7,651 nucleotides of DNA, from positions 2,517 to 10,167 of the forward strand of contig DHSB01000007.1 in assembly GCA_002408385.1 (NCBI GenBank). The letters are read 5' to 3'. Below, piece by piece: positions 1-5,958 of this stretch (positions are counted from its first letter, which is position 1; each line of letters begins with the position of its first letter). A program made the position numbers and the translations under genes. The notes under the pieces are model-generated. The model was not told the origin of the DNA. It ran no database searches and saw only the letters and a list, made by a program, of their open reading frames with translations. This DNA is from Myxococcales bacterium UBA5297 (GTDB lineage: Bacteria; Myxococcota; Myxococcia; Myxococcales; UBA5297).

Positions 1-861
1 GGGCTTGCCGAGCCAGCGCACGACCGCGGGCTTGCCCAGGCTCTTGAGCACGCCGTGGATGCGGTCGGCGACCTCGTCGGCCGGGTGCTTGGCGAGCAGG
101 CAGATGACCTTGGTGTCGGGATCGTCGGCGAGCAGCCGCGCGCCGAACTCGGTCATCGCCCCGTCGAGCTCCTTGGAGAGGTCGCGGCCGCCGGTGCCGA
201 TGGCGTGGGAGATGCCCTCGCCGCAGTGGGCGATGGTGCAGCTCACGTCCTGCATGCCGGTGCCCGAGGCGCCGACGATGCCGATGCGGCCGCGGGGCAC
301 GCGGTTGGCGAACCCGAGCCCGACGCCGGCGATGATCGCGGTGCCGCAGTCCGGGCCCATCACCAGCAGGCCGAGCTCGCGCGCGCGCTTCTTGAAGACG
401 ATCTCCTCCTCGAGCGGCACGTTGTTCGAGAAGAGGAAGACGTGCTTGCCCGCGTCGAGCGCGCGGCGGGTGACAAACCCCGCGTAGGCGCCCGGGACCG
501 AGACCGAGACGAGGTTCGCCTCGGGCCAGCCGGCGAGCGCGCCGGCGAGGTCGCGCGGACCCTTGTCGGCCGCACGGCCGCTCTTGCCACCGCCCTCGAG
601 CAGCTTGGCGAGCGCCTTCTCTGCGTCGGCGATGGCCTCGGCGCTGTCGGCGCGGATGGCGATCACCATGTCCATCGGAGTCACGCCCTGGAGCTCGGGG
701 CCCTTGAAGCCCGCGTCCGCGAGCAGCTCCTGGTTCATCTCGGTTCCCATCAAGACGACCGCGTCCTGGATGGCGGGCAGGCCCTTCAACTCCCGGGTCA
801 CCCGCATCAGGAAGGCGGAGTCGTGATAGGTGCCTTTCCGCACCACGATCTTTTCGGTCAC
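1..861 (-). CDS. fdrA: FdrA family protein (acyl-CoA synthetase-like; AllF subunit), 3' truncated by window edge
   Basis: The first 287 residues of an FdrA protein are visible; family members are usually 500-550 residues, so about half is missing. The family N-terminal module shows YHDSAFLMR (12-20) and VLMGTEMNQELL (36-47). It is followed by a succinyl-CoA synthetase alpha-like CoA/nucleotide-binding fold with SVSVPGAYA (119-127), LFSNNVPLEEE (143-153), LVMGPDCGTAI (166-176) and IGIVGASGTGMQDV (193-206), then AIGTGGRDLS (220-229). In E. coli FdrA is AllF, a subunit of oxamate carbamoyltransferase in allantoin degradation. The start is GTG at 861, supported by GGAGGG (872-867) 5 nt upstream and by a 4-nt GTGA overlap with the DUF2877 stop. 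This implies coupled synthesis of the two partner subunits. The frame is open to base 1. No gene after it can be seen; an AllG/YlbE (DUF1116) gene would be expected next. Confidence 0.93.
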   Translation of the reverse strand, partial: MTEKIVVRKGTYHDSAFLMRVTRELKGLPAIQDAVVLMGTEMNQELLADAGFKGPELQGVTPMDMVIAIRADSAEAIADAEKALAKLLEGGGKSGRAADKGPRDLAGALAGWPEANLVSVSVPGAYAGFVTRRALDAGKHVFLFSNNVPLEEEIVFKKRARELGLLVMGPDCGTAIIAGVGLGFANRVPRGRIGIVGASGTGMQDVSCTIAHCGEGISHAIGTGGRDLSKELDGAMTEFGARLLADDPDTKVICLLAKHPADEVADRIHGVLKSLGKPAVVRWLGKP

Positions 862-1883
862 GACAACCCTCCGTGGTTGCTCGAGGCTCGCCGGGCCAGC
901 TTCAAGACCCCTGCGAGCATGTCGGTTCCGGTCTGCGCGCCCAGCTCGGCCAAGGCATCGGCCGCTCTCTGCAGCGCTTCCGGTTTTGTTTGCTCGTTTC
1001 CGAGCCGAGTTACGAATTCGACGAGGACCTCCGGGAAGGCTCCATCGGCTGCGTGCCGGAGCATCTCGGCGGCGGTGGCGGTAGTCCTACCATGCGGCAA
1101 GGTTTTCAGGGCTGCGAGGAAGGCCTCCGAGGAGGTTTTCGGCAGGACAAAGGCCGGTCCAAGACGAAGCAGGCAAGCGGCCAGGCCGGTGAGCAGGTCG
1201 TCGCCGGTCGGCGTCGAGCCGGGGCCGAGGCCGACGAGGGCGGCGATGAGTGGCGGGAGGAGCAGCGCGCCTGGAGGGCGGAGCTCCAGCTCCGCCGGGT
1301 AGGAAGGGCCCGGCTCCAGCTCCGCCGAGCTGACGTCGAGATGACCAAGCGGGAGCTTCATCCTTCCTTCGCGCGGTGCTCGCCGCTCGCTCGCACCCGC
1401 CCCGCTCTCGCGAGCCCCCGCGCCAACGGTCAGGGCGTCGATGAGGGCGTCGAGCCGCTTCGCTGCGGTTCGGACGATCAGATCGTCTGAACCGGCGCCG
1501 AGCAGCTCGCGCGTCCGCGGCCGCAGTCGCAGCGCTTCGAGCTGCGTGCGCAGCGAGGCCCACGAAACGGGCGAAGGCCGAACCATCAGGTCCAAGCCTT
1601 CGCCCTCGAGCTCGACGAGGCGATCCTCGCCGAGGCACAGGGTGCGCTCGGCGAGGATCAGGGTGTCGTTGGTGGAGAGACGGGCCTCGCCCCAGTCGAC
1701 GACGACACCGAAGGGGACGAGGCCTCGCGAGGGATGCAGGAGGGTCAGCAGCCTGCCCTCTTCGCTACTTCGCGCGACCGCGGCGTGCGCGAACACCGCC
1801 TGGACGCTCACGGCCAGCTTCACGCCGGGTTGCACGAGCCGGCGGTCGAACCTTCGCGACCGAAGCCGCAGCGGGCTGGACAT
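858..1883 (-). CDS. DUF2877 family protein, AllH/YlbF-like (oxamate carbamoyltransferase-type subunit)
   Basis: This 341-residue protein matches DUF2877, the family of E. coli AllH (YlbF), which with AllF (FdrA) and AllG forms oxamate carbamoyltransferase. The key signature is GLGPGSTPTGDD at 218-229, followed by a helical region and the C-terminal GAQTGTDMLAG at 315-325, which resembles the family's closing Gly/Thr-rich loop. It is longer than E. coli AllH (about 270). Part of the excess is an Ala/Gly/Arg/Glu-rich stretch at about 150-175 that looks like a loop. ATG at 1883 has AGGAAGG ending 5 nt upstream, but puts the start 119 nt inside the preceding gene. GTG codons at 1835, 1823 and 1811 would shorten the overlap, yet have poorer ribosome sites, and recognisable family sequence begins near residue 22. 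The stop overlaps the fdrA start (GTGA). The family call is firm; the reaction is inferred from the FdrA partner. Confidence 0.85.
   Translation of the reverse strand: MSSPLRLRSRRFDRRLVQPGVKLAVSVQAVFAHAAVARSSEEGRLLTLLHPSRGLVPFGVVVDWGEARLSTNDTLILAERTLCLGEDRLVELEGEGLDLMVRPSPVSWASLRTQLEALRLRPRTRELLGAGSDDLIVRTAAKRLDALIDALTVGAGARESGAGASERRAPREGRMKLPLGHLDVSSAELEPGPSYPAELELRPPGALLLPPLIAALVGLGPGSTPTGDDLLTGLAACLLRLGPAFVLPKTSSEAFLAALKTLPHGRTTATAAEMLRHAADGAFPEVLVEFVTRLGNEQTKPEALQRAADALAELGAQTGTDMLAGVLKLARRASSNHGGLS
1283..1327. repeat. 15-bp direct repeat, 30 bp apart, inside the DUF2877 gene
   Basis: GCTCCAGCTCCGCCG occurs at 1283-1297 and again at 1313-1327, exactly 30 bp apart and therefore in frame. 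In the protein it gives AELEPGPSYPAELEL (187-201), a partial 10-residue duplication just before the conserved glycine-rich motif. It looks like a slippage duplication within a variable region, not a mobile or regulatory element. Confidence 0.6.
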
Positions 1884-4224
1884 CCTCGCCTTCCTTCTCC
1901 CTCCGCTGCTTCTCCTTGAGCGCCTTGAGCACCTTCTCGGCGGTGATCGGCATCGAGTCGATGCGGATGCCGCAGGCGTCGTAGAGCGCGTTGGCGATGG
2001 CCGCCGGGGTCGGGATCATCGTGTGCTCGCCGATGCCCCGCGCCCCCAGCGGACCGTCGAGCTGCGGGGTCTCGACGTAGAACGCCTCCATCTTGTCGGG
2101 GATGTCGAGCGCGGTCGGGATCTTGTAATCCATCAGCGAGGCGTTGCGCGGCCGGCCATCCTTGCCGTCGATGACCAGCTCCTCCATGACCCCGGTGCCC
2201 ACGCCCTGCACGATGCCGCCGAAGGTCTGGCCCTTGATGAGGCCGGGGTTGACGACCTTGCCGACGTCATAGCAGGCGACCAACCGCTCGATGCGCAAGT
2301 TGCCAGTCTCCGGATCGACGGTCAGCTCCACACCCTGCGCGCCGAAGGTCCACTTGGCCACCGGCTTCGAGCATTGGCTCGTCTCCGGGTGCAAGAAGAG
2401 CAGGCCGTCGGGCACGTGATGCGCCGAGGTCGCCACCGGGCCGCCGATGGTGTGGCCGTCGGGGAACTGGTAGCCCACCACGATGGCGGCGAGAGGCACC
2501 GACTTCTTGGTCTTCTTGTCGATGACCTTCCGGTCCTTCAGCTCCAGCCGCGAGACCGGCGCGCCGAGCGCCTGCGCGCCCACCTCGAAGAGCTGGCGCT
2601 TGAGATCCTCGCACCCGCGCAAGACCGCGTTGCCGGTCGCCCAGGTCTGGCGCGAGGCGACGGTCTGCCAGTCGTAGGGCGAGAAGTCGGTGCGCGGGCG
2701 CATCCGCACTCGGATCCTCTCCATCGGCAGGTCGAGCGCCTCAGCCGCGTACTGCGCTGCGACGGTCGCCAGGCCCTGACCGATGTCGATGCCCGAGATC
2801 AGGATCTCGAGCATCTCGTCCTCGGCGAACTTCATGATGACCGACGAGGCCGCGTTGTTCGGCATGGCCGGCGCCTTGACCGCGCAGGCGATCCCCTTGC
2901 CGTGGAACGGCTTCTTCTTGCCCCTCGCGCGCAGCTTCAGGACCTCGTCGACCTTCTCGATGCACTTGTCGACCCGGCCCGAGCTCTTCTCGAGGAGCTG
3001 CCCGGTGACGGTCGTCTTCTTCGGGCCCAGGCAGTTCAACAGGCGGAATTCGACCGGGTCGATGCGCAGCTCGTGGGCGACCCTGTCCATCTGCTGCTCG
3101 AGGGCCCAGTGGATCTCCTGCATGCCGAAGCCGCGGTAGGCGCTGCCGACCGGCTTGTTGGTGTAGACGCCGATGCTGTCGCCCCAGACGTTGGGGAAGT
3201 GGTAGGCGCCGCCGCAGGTGTAGCCGGCCGCGCGCACCACGTTGACGCCGTAGCCGCCGTAGCCGCCGCAGTCCCACAGGTAGTACATCTTCTGCGCTTG
3301 GACCTTGTTCTTCTTGTCGACCCCGGTCACCAGCGTCGCGGTCAGCCCCTGGCGCACCACCGTCGCGTAGAACTCCTCGGCCCGCGTGGCCGCCACCCGC
3401 ACCGGCCGGCCCGGGGCCTTCATCGCCAGCGCCACGGCGATGGGCTCGAGGTTGATGCCGGCCTTGCCGCCGAAGCCCCCGCCCACGGTGGGCACGACCA
3501 CCTCGACGTCGCCGTGCGGCAGGTTGAAGCAGTGGCACAGCAGGTGGCGCACCGTGAACGGGCTCTGCGCCGAGGTGTGGACCTCGACCTTGCCCGACAG
3601 GTCGACGCGCGCCACCGAGATGTGCGGCTCCATCGGCACGTGCTGGACCTGGGGCACGGTGAAGGTGTTCTCGAAGACGTGCGCGCACTTGGCGAGCGCG
3701 CCCTCGTAGTCGCCCTTTCGCACCTTGAGGTGGTTGCAGATGTTGGTGCCGGGCTTGGGCGTGATGAAGGACTCGACGTAGTACTTGCCGAGGTCCGGGT
3801 GGACCAGCGGCGCGCCCGGCTTGATTCCCTCGACGACATCCAGAATGGCCGGCAGCGGCTCGTAGTCGACCTCGACGAGTTGCGCGGCCTCGTGGGCGGC
3901 CTCCGGGGTCTCGGCGGCGAGCGCCGCGACCGGATCGCCGACGAAGCGGACGCGGTCGATGGCGAAGATGGTCTGGTCCCGCATGTAGATGCCGGTGTGG
4001 AACGGAAAGTCCCGGCCGGTGGCGACGGCGCGCACGCCGGGCACCTTGAGGGCCTTGTCCACGCGCACCGCGAGCACCTTGGCGTGCGCGTGAGGCGAGC
4101 GCACCACCTCGGCGTAGAGCATGCGCGGGAACTTCAGGTCGCCCGTGTAGAGCGCGGCCCCGGTCACCTTCTCGAGGCCGTCGACGCGTGGGACCGAGGT
4201 CCCGACGATCTTGGTCTGGCTCAT
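1765..4224 (-). CDS. Molybdenum hydroxylase, molybdopterin-binding catalytic subunit (xanthine dehydrogenase-like)
   Basis: This 819-residue catalytic subunit hydroxylates its substrate with water at a molybdenum-molybdopterin centre. The N-terminal a/b hammerhead domain spans about 15-125. Mo-cofactor signatures follow: VGGGFGGK 247-254, AYRGFG 362-367, GIDIGQGLATVAAQ 478-491, SRQTWATGNAV 524-534 and GARGIGE 727-733. Glu733 matches the catalytic base and Arg364 the substrate-binding Arg880 of bovine xanthine oxidase, but Ala255 occupies the Glu802 position. AYRGFG rather than AYxCSFR excludes form I CO dehydrogenase. The ATG at 4224 has AGGAGG 5 nt upstream and overlaps the small subunit stop. 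The family domain ends near 770; the last ~40 residues are an Ala/Arg-rich tail that overlaps the next gene by 119 nt. Xanthine or another purine is the favoured substrate from context, but nicotinate-like heterocycles or aldehydes are not excluded. No XdhC/CoxI-type maturation factor is in the window. Confidence 0.92.
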   Translation of the reverse strand: MSQTKIVGTSVPRVDGLEKVTGAALYTGDLKFPRMLYAEVVRSPHAHAKVLAVRVDKALKVPGVRAVATGRDFPFHTGIYMRDQTIFAIDRVRFVGDPVAALAAETPEAAHEAAQLVEVDYEPLPAILDVVEGIKPGAPLVHPDLGKYYVESFITPKPGTNICNHLKVRKGDYEGALAKCAHVFENTFTVPQVQHVPMEPHISVARVDLSGKVEVHTSAQSPFTVRHLLCHCFNLPHGDVEVVVPTVGGGFGGKAGINLEPIAVALAMKAPGRPVRVAATRAEEFYATVVRQGLTATLVTGVDKKNKVQAQKMYYLWDCGGYGGYGVNVVRAAGYTCGGAYHFPNVWGDSIGVYTNKPVGSAYRGFGMQEIHWALEQQMDRVAHELRIDPVEFRLLNCLGPKKTTVTGQLLEKSSGRVDKCIEKVDEVLKLRARGKKKPFHGKGIACAVKAPAMPNNAASSVIMKFAEDEMLEILISGIDIGQGLATVAAQYAAEALDLPMERIRVRMRPRTDFSPYDWQTVASRQTWATGNAVLRGCEDLKRQLFEVGAQALGAPVSRLELKDRKVIDKKTKKSVPLAAIVVGYQFPDGHTIGGPVATSAHHVPDGLLFLHPETSQCSKPVAKWTFGAQGVELTVDPETGNLRIERLVACYDVGKVVNPGLIKGQTFGGIVQGVGTGVMEELVIDGKDGRPRNASLMDYKIPTALDIPDKMEAFYVETPQLDGPLGARGIGEHTMIPTPAAIANALYDACGIRIDSMPITAEKVLKALKEKQRREKEGEDVQPAAASVAKVRPPARATRREAGRERPGGVRARRGRAK

Positions 4225-4712
4225 GCCGTCCTCCTCTTCGACTGCGCGCGCATCGTCTTCGCCGCGTCCTGGATCGCGTCGAGGATCTGGCGGTAGCCCG
4301 TGCACCGGCACAGGTTGCCGGCCAGGGCGGTCTTGAGCTGCAGCTCGGTCGGCTTCGGGTTCTCCTGCAGCAGGGCGAGGGAGGTCATCACCACCCCCGG
4401 GGTGCAGAAGCCGCATTGGACCGCGTGGTGCTTGAGGAAGGCGCTCTGCAACGGGTGCAGCGCGCCGGCCTGCCCGAGGCCTTCGATGGTGGCGACCTCG
4501 TGGCCGTCGAGCTCGGCGGCCAGGGTGAGGCAGCCGTTGACCGCCTTGCCGTCGAGCAGGACCATGCACGAGCCGCATTCGCCCTCGTTGCATCCCTGCT
4601 TGGCCCCGGTGAGGTTGAGCGTGTCGCGCAGGAACGAGAGCAGGGTCTGGTTGGCGTCGACCTCGTGCCGCTCTTCGACGCCGTTGACGCGTACGGTGAT
4701 GGTGTGGCGCAT
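4221..4712 (-). CDS. Molybdenum hydroxylase, two-[2Fe-2S] iron-sulfur subunit
   Basis: This 163-residue cytoplasmic subunit carries electrons from the molybdenum centre to FAD. The N-terminal plant-ferredoxin-like domain has Cys41, Cys46, Cys49 (CNEGECGSC) and Cys61. The C-terminal helical domain has Cys100 and Cys103 (QCGFCTPG) and Cys135 and Cys137 (CRCTGY). All eight cluster ligands are present, as is Gln99, which in relatives contacts the molybdopterin cofactor. No Tat or other signal peptide is visible, unlike periplasmic PaoA-type small subunits. A strong TAAGGAGG lies 5 nt before the ATG at 4712, and its TAA is the stop of the FAD subunit gene. The 3' end overlaps the catalytic subunit gene as ATGA, implying translational coupling. 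The subunit type is near certain; it does not by itself tell the substrate. Confidence 0.96.
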   Translation of the reverse strand: MRHTITVRVNGVEERHEVDANQTLLSFLRDTLNLTGAKQGCNEGECGSCMVLLDGKAVNGCLTLAAELDGHEVATIEGLGQAGALHPLQSAFLKHHAVQCGFCTPGVVMTSLALLQENPKPTELQLKTALAGNLCRCTGYRQILDAIQDAAKTMRAQSKRRTA

Positions 4713-4721
4713 GGTCCCTCC

Positions 4722-5561
4722 TTACGCGAGCGCCGCGAGGCCGCGGGCGGTCAGGACGCCCACCATCTCGCGCCGGTATTCGGCGCTCGCGCGGGCATCG
4801 GTAATCGGGCTGCAGGCGAGCCTGGCCGCTTCGGCCGCGCGCGCGATCGCGCTCGGCCCCTCCCTCTCCATCAGCTCCTCGGCCGCGCGCACCCGCAGCG
4901 GGGTCGGGGCGACCGAGACCAGGCCGACGCGGTAGCGCGGGGCGCCCTCGCCGCCCTTGGCGACGAGCACGGCGACCGAGGCGAGGTCCATTCCCCGCCG
5001 GCGCGACTGACGGTGGTAGCTGCCCTGGAAGCCCGCCGACCTGGCCGGCAGGACGATCTCGGTGACAAGCTCGCCCTCCTCGAGCGCGCTCTTGCCCGGC
5101 CCGAGGAAGAACTCCTCGACCGGGATTACGCGCGAGCGGTCCATGTTGGTCGCGACCACCTTCGCCTCGAGCGCAAGCAGCGCGACCGCGGTGTCGGCCG
5201 CGGGCGAGGCGTTGCAGAGGTTGCCGGCAAGAGTCGCGCGGTTGCGCAGCGCATAGGCGCCCACCTGGCAGGCGCACTCGACGAGCGCCGGGTAGCGCTC
5301 GCGCACCCGCGGGTGCTCGCAGAGCGCCGAGAGCGCGACCGCGGCGCCGATGGCCACCCCGCCGTCCTCGCTCTCGCGGATCTGGTTCAGCTCGGGGATT
5401 TGCTTGATGTCGACGACCCGCGACACCTTGCGGCGAGTGCGCATCTGCGCGATGAGGTCGGTCCCGCCCGCCATGAATCTGGCGCCGGGCTGCTCGGCCC
5501 ACAGCGTCAGCGCCTCACCGACGGTGCGCGCCGCGCGATACTCGAAGCGTGGCAGCAACAT
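4722..5561 (-). CDS. Molybdenum hydroxylase (xanthine dehydrogenase family), FAD-binding subunit
   Basis: This 279-residue protein is the medium, FAD-binding subunit of a three-subunit molybdenum hydroxylase (CoxM/XdhB type). It passes electrons from the iron-sulfur subunit to the external acceptor through FAD. The family signatures are present: AGGTDL at 31-36 and LRNRATLAGNLCNASPAAD at 105-123, both FAD-contacting loops of the PCMH/VAO-type fold. The C-terminal third (about 168-279) fits the CO-dehydrogenase flavoprotein C-terminal domain. Length is normal. The four-cysteine [4Fe-4S] insertion of 4-hydroxybenzoyl-CoA reductase beta subunits is absent, which argues against that enzyme despite the dehydratase-type neighbour. 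ATG at 5561 is chosen for its GGAG and for the MLLPRFEYRAA start typical of the family. It is the first gene of the operon; its TAA stop is part of the next gene's ribosome binding site. Confidence 0.93.
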   Translation of the reverse strand: MLLPRFEYRAARTVGEALTLWAEQPGARFMAGGTDLIAQMRTRRKVSRVVDIKQIPELNQIRESEDGGVAIGAAVALSALCEHPRVRERYPALVECACQVGAYALRNRATLAGNLCNASPAADTAVALLALEAKVVATNMDRSRVIPVEEFFLGPGKSALEEGELVTEIVLPARSAGFQGSYHRQSRRRGMDLASVAVLVAKGGEGAPRYRVGLVSVAPTPLRVRAAEELMEREGPSAIARAAEAARLACSPITDARASAEYRREMVGVLTARGLAALA

Positions 5562-5563
5562 GT

Positions 5564-5575
5564 ACGCTCCAGCGT
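5564..5575. promoter_or_regulatory. Shine-Dalgarno site of the FAD subunit gene inside a small palindrome
   Basis: On the minus strand GGAG (5570-5567) lies 5 nt before the ATG at 5561. This decides the start over the in-frame ATG at 5684, whose 41 extra residues do not resemble the family. The GGAG is at the centre of ACGCTGGAGCGT, with 5-bp inverted arms. In RNA, a 4-bp stem with UGGA as loop could form. The stem is short and its effect on translation is unproven. Confidence 0.5.
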
Positions 5576-5652
5576 GAAAGTTGGACTGAAATGAACGGCT
5601 ATCGACGGGCCGGACGGACGCGCCCTGCGCCGGTCCTCTAAAACGGGGAGTG

Positions 5653-5681
5653 ATTGTCGTCAGAAAGAGTGTTGGTGGCAA
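5653..5681 (-). promoter_or_regulatory. Candidate sigma70-type promoter for the molybdenum hydroxylase operon
   Basis: On the minus strand TTGCCA (5681-5676, five of six matches to TTGACA) is followed by exactly 17 bp and then GACAAT (5658-5653, four of six matches to TATAAT). Transcription would begin near 5645-5647 and leave a leader of roughly 85 nt before the ATG at 5561. The boxes sit in the least GC-rich part of the intergenic stretch and point at the first operon gene. This is consensus matching only; no start site is known. Confidence 0.42.
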
Positions 5682-5684
5682 CAC
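5669..5684. promoter_or_regulatory. Operator-like inverted repeat overlapping the -35 box
   Basis: GTGTTGGTGGCAACAC is an inverted repeat with perfect 6-bp arms (GTGTTG/CAACAC) around a 4-bp centre. It covers the whole candidate -35 hexamer, so a protein bound there would block RNA polymerase. The size and symmetry suit a dimeric helix-turn-helix regulator, but no regulator gene lies in the window and the family cannot be inferred. A chance 6-bp palindrome is possible; its position makes it worth noting. Confidence 0.35.
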
Positions 5685-5958
5685 GGCTCAGCTATCGGAC
5701 AGTCGAGCGCGAAGGACGGCCGCCAGGGGCGTGCCCGGCCGCCATCGAGCGGCCGAGCCGGAGCCAGCCAAGGTCGCCGAGGCTGCAGACTTCAATGGGT
5801 TCGACCGCCGCCTCAACGCTTCAGACGTCCGCGCCGGTCCGCCAAGCGGGTCGGGGTCGCGGCCCTCTCGACTCCGCGCCAGCGGCGCTCACGCTTTGAG
5901 GCGCGCGGGCGCCCTGGGGCTCCAAGCTCCAGCTCGGGAGGACCGGTGGCGCGGCCCT

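Larger units (their letters stand above)
5562..5958. other. Gene-free 397-bp interval upstream of the molybdenum hydroxylase operon
   Basis: No credible gene is present on either strand. The half nearer the operon (about 5562-5700) is visibly less GC-rich and holds the candidate promoter, the inverted repeat and the ribosome binding site listed separately. The half nearer the dehydratase-type gene is very GC-rich. It has small hairpin-capable repeats such as 5876-5888 (5-bp arms, 3-nt loop) and 5900-5913 (5-bp arms, 4-nt loop), but no following T-run on the minus strand, so no intrinsic terminator is claimed. The CGGCCG hexamer occurs at 5717, 5736 and 5750, the first two within a 9-bp direct repeat. 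Confidence 0.7.

Noticed and set aside
55..1302. Plus-strand open frame of 415 codons opposite fdrA and the DUF2877 gene
   Set aside because: Shadow of fdrA; the minus-strand frame from the GTG at 861 gives an unmistakable FdrA sequence.
1441..4296. 951-codon plus-strand open frame opposite the catalytic subunit gene
   Set aside because: It lies antisense to a gene with clear family motifs, its product is an Arg/Asp/His/Leu-rich shadow with no domain, and long antisense frames are expected in GC-rich coding DNA.
4225..5502. Upstream extension of the catalytic subunit frame through the small and FAD subunit genes
   Set aside because: The 426 extra codons are out of frame with two real genes; ATG at 4224 has AGGAGG and begins exactly where the family does.
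1765..5561. 4-hydroxybenzoyl-CoA reductase or CO dehydrogenase identity
   Set aside because: The FAD subunit lacks the four-cysteine [4Fe-4S] insertion of hydroxybenzoyl-CoA reductase, and the catalytic subunit has AYRGFG instead of the AYxCSFR loop of form I CO dehydrogenase.
4188..5594. Plus-strand open frame of 468 codons opposite the FAD and iron-sulfur subunit genes
   Set aside because: Antisense shadow with low-complexity Arg/Ala/Glu composition; the minus-strand genes carry all cofactor motifs.
5562..5684. Longer start (ATG at 5684) for the FAD subunit
   Set aside because: The 41 added residues do not look like the family, and they would cover the candidate promoter; ATG at 5561 has a ribosome site and gives normal length.
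5876..5913. Intrinsic terminator after the dehydratase-type gene
   Set aside because: Only 5-bp GC hairpins without a T-run on the minus strand; such pairs are common by chance at this composition.
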